DNA of 33,063 nt from an uncultured Lachnospiraceae bacterium (GCA_910587765.1 CAJUNR010000046.1:1-33063), one strand, 5' to 3'. Counted from the first letter of the stretch, positions 6,338-13,759 are shown. Notes: generated by a model not told the origin, from the letters alone. Numbers and translations are program-made.

Positions 6338-7905
6338 TCGGAAGAACAGAGAGTGTCTGTCCGGAATGCCTGGAGGTACTTCCGGCGTCAAAGGTGTGCA
6401 GAGAGGACGGGATCTATCTTGTGAAAACCTGTCCCCGCCACGGGACGTATGAAGCGCTGATCTGGGAGGGGAGCGTTGAAAGTTATGAAGCCTGGGGGGC
6501 GGATCTTCAGCCGGCGGATGAGATCGCGGATGCCCGGAAAGCGGAAAAAGGCTGTCCTTACGACTGCGGGCTGTGCGAAGCCCATGAGCGGAGAGGATGC
6601 TGCGTTCTTCTGGAGGTGACCGGCCGCTGCAACCTTTGCTGTCCGGTCTGCTTCGCCGGCGCAGGGGAGGCCGGGAGCCGGGACGTGCCCATGGAAGAGC
6701 TGGAACGGCGGATGGACTACCTGATGGCTCACGGCGGCCCGTTCAACCTGCAGATTTCCGGCGGGGAACCGACGGTCCGGGACGATCTGCCGGAGATCAT
6801 CCGGATGGGAAAGGAGAAAGGTTTTACTTTCTTCCAACTGAACACCAACGGTCTGCGTCTGGCGGAGGAGCCGGGCTACGCGGAAACGTTGAAGGAAGCC
6901 GGGCTGTCCTGTGTCTTTCTGCAGTTTGACGGAGTGGACGACGCGGTGTACGAGGTGCTCCGCGGCAGGGCGCTCTGGCGGAAGAAGCAGGCGGCCATCG
7001 ACGCCTGCGAGCGCGCCGGACTGGGGGTGATCCTGGTGCCGGTGGTGACTCCGGGCGTCAATGAAGATCAGGTGGGAAAGATTCTGTCTTACGCCGTCAG
7101 CCGGATGCCGGTGGTGCGGGGCGTGCATTTCCAGCCCATCAGTTATTTCGGAAGGTGCCTGAAAGCTCAGGGCAGCTACCGGATCACGATTCCCCGTCTG
7201 CTCTCTCTGATGGAAGAGCAGACGAAAGGACAGATGCGCGCGTCGCATTTCACCGGGGGAAATGCGACGAACCCCTACTGTACGTTTCAGGCGAATTATC
7301 TGCTGCAGGACGACGGGAGCATGCAGCCCATGCTTCACGGCACGGCACGGGCGTACGCCACCTCCGAGCAGGCGCGGGAGTTCGTGGCGAGACAGTGGAC
7401 CGGACCGGAGACGGAGGAGCCGGCCGGAAGCTGCTGCTGCGGGGCGGAGACGGAGGAGGCTGCCGGGACCTGCTGCTGCGGAGCGGAGGCGGAAGAACCT
7501 GCAGGAAGCTGCTGCTGCGGGGCGGAGGCGGAAGAGCCTGCGGGAAGCTGTTGCTGCAGTGCGGAGGCGGAAGCGCCTGCGGGAAGCTGTTGCTGCAGTA
7601 CGGAGGCGGAAGCGCCTGCCGGGAGCTGCTGCTGCGGGGAGGAGGCGGAACCGGCCTCCGGCGGATGCTGCTGCGGGGAGGATACCGCTCAGATGCAGTT
7701 GGATACGTCGTCGCTGGACGAGTTTCTGCGCCGGCTGCACAATCATACGTTCGCCGTCTCCGGCATGCTGTTTCAGGATGCCTGCAATCTGGACCTGGAG
7801 CGTCTGCGGCGGTGCTATATTCTGGAGACGGACAGCCGTTACGGGATGGTTCCTTTCTGCGCCTACAACATGACCGGACAGAAAGGAAAGGCATTGTATC
7901 GATGA
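6307..7905 (+). CDS. trsS: Radical SAM protein TrsS-like with Cys-Cys-Cys repeat insert
   Basis: 532 aa from ATG 6307 (AGGAG at 6291-6295). Residues ~15-50 form a rubredoxin/zinc-ribbon-like module (CPEC at 18-21, then KVCREDGIYLVKTCPRHG). The radical SAM cluster motif CxxxCxxC is C108, C112, C115 (GRCNLCCPVCFAG; an extra Cys at 111), followed by the SAM-binding ISGGEPTVRDD. The barrel continues to about residue 340. Residues 369-459 are seven tandem 13-residue units, each centred on CCC, and a conserved-looking tail (SLDEFLRRLHNHTFAVSGMLFQDACNLDLERL) follows. The zinc-ribbon plus radical SAM layout also resembles the tetraether synthase (Tes/MJ0619) group, so that is an alternative label; the cassette context favours TrsS. 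Some TrsS members are named as selenoproteins, but no in-frame TGA is seen here. Reaction and substrate are unknown. Confidence 0.82.
   Translation: MDGTDRAGNVIGRTESVCPECLEVLPASKVCREDGIYLVKTCPRHGTYEALIWEGSVESYEAWGADLQPADEIADARKAEKGCPYDCGLCEAHERRGCCVLLEVTGRCNLCCPVCFAGAGEAGSRDVPMEELERRMDYLMAHGGPFNLQISGGEPTVRDDLPEIIRMGKEKGFTFFQLNTNGLRLAEEPGYAETLKEAGLSCVFLQFDGVDDAVYEVLRGRALWRKKQAAIDACERAGLGVILVPVVTPGVNEDQVGKILSYAVSRMPVVRGVHFQPISYFGRCLKAQGSYRITIPRLLSLMEEQTKGQMRASHFTGGNATNPYCTFQANYLLQDDGSMQPMLHGTARAYATSEQAREFVARQWTGPETEEPAGSCCCGAETEEAAGTCCCGAEAEEPAGSCCCGAEAEEPAGSCCCSAEAEAPAGSCCCSTEAEAPAGSCCCGEEAEPASGGCCCGEDTAQMQLDTSSLDEFLRRLHNHTFAVSGMLFQDACNLDLERLRRCYILETDSRYGMVPFCAYNMTGQKGKALYR
7411..7683 (+). repeat. 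Seven in-frame 39-bp tandem repeats encoding CCC-containing 13-mers
   Basis: Seven consecutive 39-nt units code for variants of (A/T)E(E/A)PAGSCCC(G/S)AE. The middle units are nearly identical and the first two and the last have diverged. Together they encode 21 cysteines in 91 residues within TrsS (residues 369-459). Unit boundaries are 7411, 7450, 7489, 7528, 7567, 7606 and 7645. The acidic, Pro/Ala/Gly-rich spacers look flexible and exposed. Copy number would be expected to vary by slippage or recombination. Confidence 0.97.
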
Positions 7906-9092
7906 AAACGGCGTCGCTGGACCTTTGGGTGAGAGAACAGGAAGGGCTGCATGTCCTGACGGAAGAGACGATCAGAGAGATTCAATTGAAGAAGCTGAAC
8001 CGGCTGCTGGCAAGGGAGAAGGAGAGGGGCGGATTCTATCGGGATCTTCCCGGTCATTTATCCGCGCTGTCCGCATTGACGGAACTTCCTTTTACGACCG
8101 AGGAAGATTTGAAAACGCATGGACACCGGATGGTGCTGTTAAGCCAGGCGGAGATTGCGCGGATCCGGACGGAAGAGACGTCCGGGACGACCGGACAGGC
8201 AAAGAGAATGTATTATTCCGCCGCCGACAATGAGCGGACGGTCTCGTTCTTTGCCGCGGGGCTCTCGGAGCTGGTGTATCCGGGGGAGAAGACGATGATC
8301 TGCATGCCCTTTACCGGTCCGGGCGGACTGGGGGAGCTGATCGCCGGGGCCGTCCGCAGGCTGGGCGCCGAGCCGCTGCCGGCCGGGATCGGGAAGACCT
8401 ATGGAGAATTGCTCCGGATTGTGGACCGGGAGAAACCGGAGACCTTTGTGGGGATGCCGGTGCCGCTGCTCTCCCTGCTGCGGCTGCGGGGAGAGCAGAG
8501 CGGTCTGAGGAGGGTGCTGGTCAGCGCCGACGCCTGTCCGGAGACCGTGACGGCGGAGATCGAGCGCCGGCTTGGCAGCAGGCTGTATCCCCACTACGGT
8601 TCCAGAGAGACGGGACTGGGGGGAGCCGTCACCTGCCCGGCCTTTTCCGGCATGCATGTGAGGGAAAACGATATCATTGCGGAAATCATTGACGAGTCCG
8701 GAAAACCGCTCCCGGACGGACAGTGGGGAGAACTGGTGATCACGACCGTACAGGCGGATGCGATGCCGCTGATCCGCTACCGGACCGGAGATTATACCAG
8801 GCGGATACCGGGAGTCTGTCCGTGCGGCTGCCCTCTGGCCAGACTGGACCGCGTCGTGCGGATGGGAGGAACGACCCGGATGGAGCAGCTTGACAGCCGG
8901 GTATTTGCCGTCCAGGAGCTGATCGACTACCGGGCCGAACAGAGGGAGGGGACGCTGTATCTGGAAGGATATGCGACGGATTTGGGCGGCAGCCTGCCGT
9001 CGGAGCTTCTGGGGTATCCGGTCCGCTGGAACCTGTCGCTTTTCTCGGAAGAGAAGCGTCCGTGTTATACGGCGAAGCGGAAGCTTTTGTAG
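7902..9092 (+). CDS. AMP-dependent CoA ligase-like protein (DVU_1553 family)
   Basis: 396 aa, related to phenylacetate-CoA ligase (PaaK) type adenylate-forming enzymes but shorter. The phosphate-binding loop is RTEETSGTTGQAKRMYYS, the aryl/AMP region HYGSRETGLGG, and the ribose-binding region MPLIRYRTGDYTRR, which is followed by a Cys pair (CPCGCPLARLDRVVRMGG). It therefore probably activates a carboxylate with ATP; acyl substrate and acceptor are unknown. Start ATG 7902 overlaps the TrsS stop (ATGA), so it is coupled to it; the frame is open far upstream but that part is out-of-phase TrsS repeat sequence. It matches the DVU_1553 family of the cassette. Confidence 0.8.
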   Translation: MKTASLDLWVREQEGLHVLTEETIREIQLKKLNRLLAREKERGGFYRDLPGHLSALSALTELPFTTEEDLKTHGHRMVLLSQAEIARIRTEETSGTTGQAKRMYYSAADNERTVSFFAAGLSELVYPGEKTMICMPFTGPGGLGELIAGAVRRLGAEPLPAGIGKTYGELLRIVDREKPETFVGMPVPLLSLLRLRGEQSGLRRVLVSADACPETVTAEIERRLGSRLYPHYGSRETGLGGAVTCPAFSGMHVRENDIIAEIIDESGKPLPDGQWGELVITTVQADAMPLIRYRTGDYTRRIPGVCPCGCPLARLDRVVRMGGTTRMEQLDSRVFAVQELIDYRAEQREGTLYLEGYATDLGGSLPSELLGYPVRWNLSLFSEEKRPCYTAKRKLL

Positions 9093-9118
9093 GCGTATAT
9101 AGAGAAGGGGTAGTTCGG

Positions 9119-9469
9119 ATGAATGCATTTTACTGCAATACCCGGGTGCGGGTGAAAGGAAAAGATTCCAAAGAGAACGATTATTTCGGGCGCGGCGTAG
9201 CGGATCTCCTTCATGGGGTGGAAACCTGGCATTCGCTGAATCTGGCCGCGAAACATATGGGGATGGCCTACAGCAAAGCCTGGAAGATCGTCAGGCTTGC
9301 CGAGGAGACGCTGGGGATCCAGCTTCTGTACCGCATGGGAAAGAACGGCTCGAAGCTGACGGAAGAAGGGGCGCGTCTTCTGGAAGTCTACGAGGAAGCG
9401 GAACGGGAGGCTTCCAGAGTCGTGTGCGAGATCTTTGCAAAATATTATCAGGAACATGCCGGAGGATGA
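9119..9469 (+). CDS. ModE-type winged-helix DNA-binding protein (no molybdate-binding domain)
   Basis: 116 aa matching the N-terminal DNA-binding domain of ModE: GVADLLHGVETWHSLNLAAKHMGMAYSKAWKIVRLAEETLGIQLL is the helix-turn-helix, followed by the wing (GKNGSKLTEEGARLLEVYEEAE). The Mop/TOBE molybdate-binding domains of full ModE are missing, so any metal sensing must involve another protein. The ATG at 9119 has AAGGGG at 9105-9110; it is 26 nt after the ligase gene, so it is probably the last gene of the cassette and may regulate it. It ends in Ala-Gly-Gly within the palindrome at 9461-9484. Confidence 0.82.
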   Translation: MNAFYCNTRVRVKGKDSKENDYFGRGVADLLHGVETWHSLNLAAKHMGMAYSKAWKIVRLAEETLGIQLLYRMGKNGSKLTEEGARLLEVYEEAEREASRVVCEIFAKYYQEHAGG

Positions 9470-9484
9470 CGCGCGTCATCCTCC
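9461..9484. terminator. Perfect 24-bp palindrome holding both convergent stop codons
   Basis: Arms GGAGGATGAC (9461-9470) and GTCATCCTCC (9475-9484) surround the self-complementary GCGC. The TGA of the ModE-like gene (9467-9469) and the TGA of moaA (minus strand, 9476-9478) both lie inside it. There is no U-tract on either side, so it may act as a 3'-end stabiliser or transcript insulator more than as a classic intrinsic terminator. Confidence 0.75.
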
Positions 9485-10450
9485 GATCTGCGACATCCTG
9501 CGCTGTTCCGCGGGTCCTTCCAGAGCGGCCAGATGAAACTGATGTTCGGTCGGCTTGCGGAAGATGGCCTGTTCCATGGCCGTGCGGATCAGACTGTCCG
9601 GATAGCCTGCGTGCAGCATGGATTTGAGATCAATCCCGTTCTGATAGTACAGGCAGAGCTTGAGGATCCCGTCGGAAGTCAGACGGACCCGGTTGCAGGT
9701 TCCGCAGAATTTGCCGTGGATCGCGTCGATAAAACCGATGCAGCCTTTAAATCCGGGCAGATAGATATAGGTTGCCGGGCCGTTGCCCCGGTGTTCATGA
9801 ACCTGGACATGATTCGGATACCGCTTTGAAAGCATGTCCAGCAGTTCCTGACGGTTGCAGCCCTTGAACTGCTGTCCGAATCCGATGGGCATGATCTCGA
9901 TAAAACGCACATCTACCTGATAGGTTTCGGCCAGTCCGACAAGCTGGAAAAAATCATCTTTATTAATGTCCTGCAGGAGAACCGAGTTCACTTTTGTGCG
10001 GATACCGGAAGCCTGACAGGCAATGACGGCGTCCATGACTTTGTGAAATTCCGAACGCCCGGTGATCTGCTCGAAGGTATGTTCATTGAGCGTGTCCAGA
10101 CTGATATTGACGCCGTCCAGACCGATGCGTTTCAGTTCAGGGAGATATTCTGACAGAAGCGTGCCGTTGGTGGTAAGAGTTACCTGTTCGGTTGCGGGAA
10201 GCTCTTTTAGATCTTTTAAGAATTGCATACAGTTTTTGCGCACAAGCGGCTCGCCGCCCGTCACTTTGAATTTGCGGATCCCCAGTTCGCCGGCGAGACG
10301 GCAGATGTGCAGAATCTCTTCGAACCGCAGAATCTTTTCGTGAGGAATGGAAGGAAGGTCTTCCGGCATACAGTATTTACAGCGCAGATTGCACCGGTCT
10401 GTGATGGAAATGCGCATGTAATCAATGTTTCTCCCGTGTGAATCTTTCAT
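9476..10450 (-). CDS. moaA: GTP 3',8-cyclase MoaA
   Basis: The radical SAM enzyme of molybdopterin synthesis, converting GTP to 3',8-cyclo-GTP as the first step to cyclic pyranopterin monophosphate. At 324 aa it is the normal length. Diagnostic features are the N-terminal cluster C20/C24/C27 (RCNLRCKYC), the SAM region KVTGGEPLVR, the C-terminal cluster site CGTCNRVRLTSDGILKLCL, and the C-terminal Gly-Gly known to be needed for activity (QIGG). The ATG at 10448-10450 has AAAGGAG about 10 nt upstream (minus strand). It is transcribed alone, convergent with the ModE-like gene and divergent from tupA. MoaC and MoaE are not in the window. Confidence 0.96.
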   Translation of the reverse strand: MKDSHGRNIDYMRISITDRCNLRCKYCMPEDLPSIPHEKILRFEEILHICRLAGELGIRKFKVTGGEPLVRKNCMQFLKDLKELPATEQVTLTTNGTLLSEYLPELKRIGLDGVNISLDTLNEHTFEQITGRSEFHKVMDAVIACQASGIRTKVNSVLLQDINKDDFFQLVGLAETYQVDVRFIEIMPIGFGQQFKGCNRQELLDMLSKRYPNHVQVHEHRGNGPATYIYLPGFKGCIGFIDAIHGKFCGTCNRVRLTSDGILKLCLYYQNGIDLKSMLHAGYPDSLIRTAMEQAIFRKPTEHQFHLAALEGPAEQRRMSQIGG

Positions 10451-10501
10451 GATGGATGCTCTCCTTTTTTCACATTTGCATTGCCTGTTAAAAAATAAAC
10501 A

Positions 10502-10517
10502 TGTTAATATTATAACA
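10502..10517 (-). promoter_or_regulatory. moaA -10 box inside a TGTTA/TAACA inverted repeat
   Basis: On the minus strand a TATAAT box (10509-10514) lies 59 nt before the moaA start; no good -35 is visible in the A/T-rich stretch behind it. The box is embedded in the inverted repeat TGTTA (10502-10506) and TAACA (10513-10517). Its half-sites resemble those of the candidate ModE box before modA but with shorter spacing. An operator is possible, not shown. Confidence 0.4.
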
Positions 10518-10546
10518 AAAAAAATAAAAAAAGTATACAGTTTTTG

Positions 10547-10575
10547 TTTAAAAAAACAGGATAATATGGTATAAT
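10547..10575 (+). promoter_or_regulatory. Probable tupA promoter
   Basis: TATAAT at 10570-10575 lies 43 nt before the tupA ATG. A weak -35, TTTAAA (10547-10552), is spaced by 17 nt; the better-looking TTGTTT (10544-10549) would give a 20-nt spacer. The region between moaA and tupA (10451-10617) is very A/T-rich and holds both divergent promoters. AGGAG at 10605-10609 is the tupA ribosome binding site. Confidence 0.5.
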
Positions 10576-10617
10576 AAAAGACGGATTGGACAAAGAGAAC
10601 AAAAAGGAGAATTACCT

Positions 10618-11577
10618 ATGAAAAAGCAGAGACAGTTATTGACGGCGCTTCTGACAGGCGCCATGCTGGCGGCGGTCGTTACCGGCTGCGGCGGCAAGGA
10701 GGAGCCGGCACCCGCACAGACACCGGCGGAAACGCCCGCGGAGGCTCCCGCAGAGAGCGGCGGCGATGAGGCGGAGCAGGTTCCGGAGGAGACGGCAGAG
10801 GAGACAAAAGCCCCCGCAGAGAAAAAAGGCGTGCTGATGATGGCGACGACCACCAGTACGGCGGACACCGGGCTTCTGGACTATCTGGCACCGATCTTCC
10901 TTGAGGAAACCGGCTGGGAGCTCCAGTGGAGCGCGGTCGGAACCGGCGAGGCGCTGAAGATGGGCGAGAACGGCGATGTGGATATCGTACTGGTTCATGC
11001 GAAGGCCAGCGAGGAAGAATTTGTCGCCAACGGATTCGGAGTCGAACGTTTTCAGGTGATGTATAATGATTTCGTTGTAATCGGACCCAAGGAGCCGGTT
11101 GCGCCGACGGAAGACATCGAATCCCTTTTCAAGACGATTCAGGACGATCAGCTCACCTTTGTCTCAAGAGGAGACGATTCCGGTACCGACAAGAAAGAGA
11201 AGGGAATCTGGAAGAAGCTGGAGCTTGACCCGTCGGCGAACCCCAACTATCTGGAGTCCGGACAGGGCATGGGCGCGACGATTACGATGGCGGATGAAAA
11301 AAGCGCGTACTGCCTGACCGACCGGGGAACCTGGCTGAAGATGAAAAACGACGCGGATGTGGAGATCCAGTTGGATATTGTCTGCGAGGGCGCGGCGGAT
11401 CTTCTGAATCAGTACGGAATCATCGCTGTGAGTCCGGAAAAATATCCGGAAGTCAATAACGAGGCTGCCAACACCATGATTGAGTGGATCTGCTCCGAGG
11501 AGGTTCAGGAACTGATCGGAAACTATGGTGTGGATCAGTATGGAGAGGCATTATTTACTCCGAATGCGAACGAATAA
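10618..11577 (+). CDS. tupA: Tungstate ABC transporter substrate-binding lipoprotein TupA
   Basis: 319 aa. A signal peptide with lipobox ending at C24 (VVTGC) anchors it outside the membrane. Residues ~27-72 are a Pro/Glu/Ala-rich linker. The mature domain begins with the TupA hallmark TTTSTADTGLLDYL, followed by oxyanion-binding segments such as SAVGTGEALKMGENGDVDIVLVHAK and SRGDDSGTDKKE. TupA binds tungstate with very high affinity and delivers it to TupBC, which are encoded downstream. It supplies metal to the AOR-type tungstoenzyme encoded at 14,020-15,837. ATG 10618 has AGGAG at 10605-10609. Confidence 0.94.
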   Translation: MKKQRQLLTALLTGAMLAAVVTGCGGKEEPAPAQTPAETPAEAPAESGGDEAEQVPEETAEETKAPAEKKGVLMMATTTSTADTGLLDYLAPIFLEETGWELQWSAVGTGEALKMGENGDVDIVLVHAKASEEEFVANGFGVERFQVMYNDFVVIGPKEPVAPTEDIESLFKTIQDDQLTFVSRGDDSGTDKKEKGIWKKLELDPSANPNYLESGQGMGATITMADEKSAYCLTDRGTWLKMKNDADVEIQLDIVCEGAADLLNQYGIIAVSPEKYPEVNNEAANTMIEWICSEEVQELIGNYGVDQYGEALFTPNANE

Positions 11578-11584
11578 GGAGAAG

Positions 11585-11610
11585 AGAGGGGTTGCCGCTG
11601 CAGCCCCTCT
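11585..11610 (+). terminator. Attenuator-like hairpin between tupA and tupB
   Basis: AGAGGGGTTGC (11585-11595) pairs with GCAGCCCCTCT (11600-11610), an 11-bp stem with one G-U and a 4-nt loop, followed by TTCATTCTCT. The weak U-tract suggests partial termination or 3'-end protection, a common way to make more binding protein than permease. Confidence 0.7.
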
Positions 11611-11634
11611 TTCATTCTCTCTCAGGGGGACGGT

Positions 11635-12327
11635 ATGCAGTTGATCAGAGATCTTTTAGATACGGCTTTTTCGGATGTGGGCGTGTTTGACGCGGTCTGT
11701 GTGACCTTTGAGCTGGCGTTCGGCGCGACTGCCATTTCTTCCGTGCTGGGCATTTTTCTGGGGCTTTTGCTGGAACGCGCCCGCTTTGCGGGCAAGAGGA
11801 TCGTGATCCGTGTCAATCGGACGCTGATGGGGGTTCCGCCGGTGGTGATCGGTCTGGTCGTCTATATGCTTCTGATGCGCAGGGGACCGCTTGGCCGGCT
11901 GAATATGCTGTTTACGGTACAGGGCATGATTCTGGCGCAGGTGCTGATCATTACGCCGATCATCTGCGGGATGACTTACACAAGCCTGATTTCCAAGGCG
12001 CCGGCGATCCGTACGTTTGCGAAGACCATGGGGGCGGATTCCGTGCAGACCGAGCGGCTGGTCATCCGGGAACTGAAAAAGGAACTGTATTTTGCGGTCG
12101 TTACCGGATTTGGGCGTTCGATCAGCGAAGTGGGAGCGGTGATGCTGGTGGGCGGAAATATCAAAGGACATACCCGGACGATGACGACCACCATTTCGCT
12201 GCTGAAAAGCCAGGGAATCTTTACGGAAGGGCTGACGCTGGGCGTTCTGCTGCTGATTATGGCGTTTATCATTCAGAGCCTTGCCGATTTTTTTCAAAAG
12301 GGAGAAAAGACCGATGAGAATTACTGA
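11635..12327 (+). CDS. tupB: Tungstate ABC transporter permease TupB
   Basis: A 230-aa integral membrane protein with about five hydrophobic segments (e.g. around ELAFGATAISSVLGIFLGLL, VVIGLVVYMLL, MILAQVLIITPIICGM and LTLGVLLLIMAFIIQSLA). The cytoplasmic EAA-type coupling loop is KTMGADSVQTERLVIRELKKELYFAVVTGFGRSISEVGAVMLVGGNI. It forms the channel for tungstate delivered by TupA. It follows the attenuator hairpin by 24 nt and overlaps tupC by 14 nt, so permease and ATPase are translationally coupled. Confidence 0.93.
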   Translation: MQLIRDLLDTAFSDVGVFDAVCVTFELAFGATAISSVLGIFLGLLLERARFAGKRIVIRVNRTLMGVPPVVIGLVVYMLLMRRGPLGRLNMLFTVQGMILAQVLIITPIICGMTYTSLISKAPAIRTFAKTMGADSVQTERLVIRELKKELYFAVVTGFGRSISEVGAVMLVGGNIKGHTRTMTTTISLLKSQGIFTEGLTLGVLLLIMAFIIQSLADFFQKGEKTDENY

Positions 12328-13009
12328 TCTGGAGAAAAAGCAGGGAGATTTCCGGATGAAGATTGACTCGCTTGTGCTCGGGAGCGGGAAGATCCACGGC
12401 ATCATCGGCGGAAACGGGTGCGGGAAGACGACGCTCTGTAAGCTGATCATGGGGATTCTGGAGCCGGACCGGGGAACGCTGGATTACGAGGGGCTGGATA
12501 TGCAGAAAATCACCATGACCGCTCAGCGGCCGTATTTTATCCAGGGCAGCGTCTATGAAAATATCTGTTATCCTCTGAAAATCCGCCGCGTTCGCGCGGA
12601 TGAACAGAAGATTGATCAGTGGCTTGCGCGGTGCGGGCTTACGGAGAAGAAGCATCAGTACGCGAGAAGCCTGTCCAGCGGCGAGCAGCAGAAGGTGTCG
12701 ATGATCCGGGCGCTGATCTTTGATCCGGAGCTGGTGATGATCGACGAGACGCTGTCCAATCTGGACCCGGAGAATCTGGAACTGTTCGAGAATGTTATTT
12801 TTGAGATCCAGAAGAAGCGGAAGATCACATGGCTGCTGATCAGTCACCGTCTTGCCCATATCTACAAGATGTGCGAGGAGCTGCATTTCATGCATGAAGG
12901 GTCCGTGGTGGCGAGCGGAAGCAGGAATGAGATCCTGTTTGAAAACGCAGACGAGAGGATCCGGCGCTTCGTGGCCAACGAAGTGATTAAAATGGAAGAT
13001 TCCGTATAA
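12314..13009 (+). CDS. tupC: Tungstate ABC transporter ATP-binding protein TupC
   Basis: 231 aa. Walker A is GGNGCGKTTLCKL, the Q-loop region TMTAQRPYFIQGSV, the signature LSSGEQQKVSMIRAL, Walker B ELVMIDETLSNLD and the switch His in LISHRLAHIY. It powers tungstate import with TupB. It is short and has no C-terminal regulatory TOBE domain, as usual for TupC and unlike ModC encoded at 28,452. The start MRITDLEKK at 12314 has GGGAG at 12300-12304; the frame opens further upstream only within tupB. Confidence 0.92.
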   Translation: MRITDLEKKQGDFRMKIDSLVLGSGKIHGIIGGNGCGKTTLCKLIMGILEPDRGTLDYEGLDMQKITMTAQRPYFIQGSVYENICYPLKIRRVRADEQKIDQWLARCGLTEKKHQYARSLSSGEQQKVSMIRALIFDPELVMIDETLSNLDPENLELFENVIFEIQKKRKITWLLISHRLAHIYKMCEELHFMHEGSVVASGSRNEILFENADERIRRFVANEVIKMEDSV

Positions 13010-13050
13010 AAAAGTCCGCCTGCATCTGCGGATCGCGGCAGACGCAGGCG
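13008..13050 (-). terminator. Terminator of the AOR operon (probably bidirectional with tupABC)
   Basis: Inverted repeat 13017-13050: CGCCTGC/GCAGGCG, one mismatch, then TCTGC/GCAGA. On the minus strand it is followed two bases later by six T (13008-13013), a good intrinsic terminator for the 13,082-15,837 operon. In the + direction the trailing sequence is A-rich, but a second A/T hairpin (about 13060-13082) follows. Confidence 0.8.
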
Positions 13051-13081
13051 AAACGATTATATAAAAAGGGTGTTTTTTATA

Positions 13082-13759
13082 TCATAGTCGGATGCGGACC
13101 AGCTCGGTCTCCATATGGAGCAGATCCACATACAGAATCCCGCCGTTTAAGGAACATTCGCGCCCGCACAGGTATTTTACGGCTTCTGCGGCCTGAAAGG
13201 AGGCGCAGACGGCAGGCGTAAAGGAGAGGGCGCTTTTGTCGGACGGTTCCGTACCGTGTCCGCACAGAAGGTCCAGCAGCGGATCGCCCGGCATGATCAG
13301 ACTGATCTGCGCGTACCATCCGCTGATGGCTCCGTAGATCAGGGGGATTCTCAGCTTTGCGCACTGTGTTCCCATCAGCCTTCTGACGGCCAGACTGTCG
13401 ACTGCGTCGAGAACAAGATCGTGGCCTTTCAGCAGTTCTTCTGAATTATCTTCTGTCAGGAAGGAATCGACGGCAGTCACCGTCACTTCACTGTTGACAG
13501 CTTTTGCACGCTCTTTTGCGGTTTGCGTTTTGGAGGAACCGATGTGGTTTTCGTCACTTAAAAGCTGACGGTTCAGATTGCTTTCCTCAAAGCAGTCTCC
13601 GTCAATCACGGTAATATGCCCGATTCCGGCCCGCAGAAGATATTCCAGGAGATAGCCGCCCAGTCCGCCGCAGCCTACGATGCATACGCGTTTCCCGGAC
13701 AGCATTTCCTGCTCATTTTTTGTTAAAGCATGCAGATTCCGTTCATATCTTGCTCTCAT
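13082..13759 (-). CDS. ThiF/MoeB/HesA family adenylyltransferase
   Basis: 225 aa, an E1-like enzyme that adenylates the C-terminal glycine of a ubiquitin-like sulfur carrier. GKRVCIVGCGGLGGYLLEYLLRAGIG is the ATP-binding loop, VIDGDCFEESNLNRQLL contains the Asp and the Arg finger region, and DAVDSLAVRRLM the second Asp motif. The two CxxC zinc pairs of E. coli MoeB are not visible; VCASFQAAEAVKYLCG replaces that region. The likely partner is the MoaD-like protein encoded 42 nt upstream. The gap between them holds a small hairpin (TTCCCG/CGGGAA, 13781-13796). In the AOR operon it probably serves pterin dithiolene sulfur insertion for the tungsten cofactor, although no MoaE is present here. Confidence 0.87.
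   Translation of the reverse strand: MRARYERNLHALTKNEQEMLSGKRVCIVGCGGLGGYLLEYLLRAGIGHITVIDGDCFEESNLNRQLLSDENHIGSSKTQTAKERAKAVNSEVTVTAVDSFLTEDNSEELLKGHDLVLDAVDSLAVRRLMGTQCAKLRIPLIYGAISGWYAQISLIMPGDPLLDLLCGHGTEPSDKSALSFTPAVCASFQAAEAVKYLCGRECSLNGGILYVDLLHMETELVRIRL

Noticed and set aside
6628..6660. Selenocysteine in TrsS
   Set aside because: Although family naming allows for selenoprotein members, the radical SAM motif here is fully encoded by Cys codons and no in-frame TGA or SECIS-like hairpin was seen.
7411..7683. The 39-bp repeats as a CRISPR or assembly-only repeat
   Set aside because: They stay in frame with strong coding logic (CCC plus acidic spacer) and have no spacers, so a protein repeat is the simplest reading.
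9461..9484. Palindrome as a strong bidirectional intrinsic terminator
   Set aside because: The stem is perfect but neither side has a U-tract, so I keep only a weak terminator/3'-end call.
10480..10620. TGTGCGAAA-type element before tupA
   Set aside because: TaoR-type control of tup genes is known elsewhere, but no convincing copy of the motif is visible between moaA and tupA.
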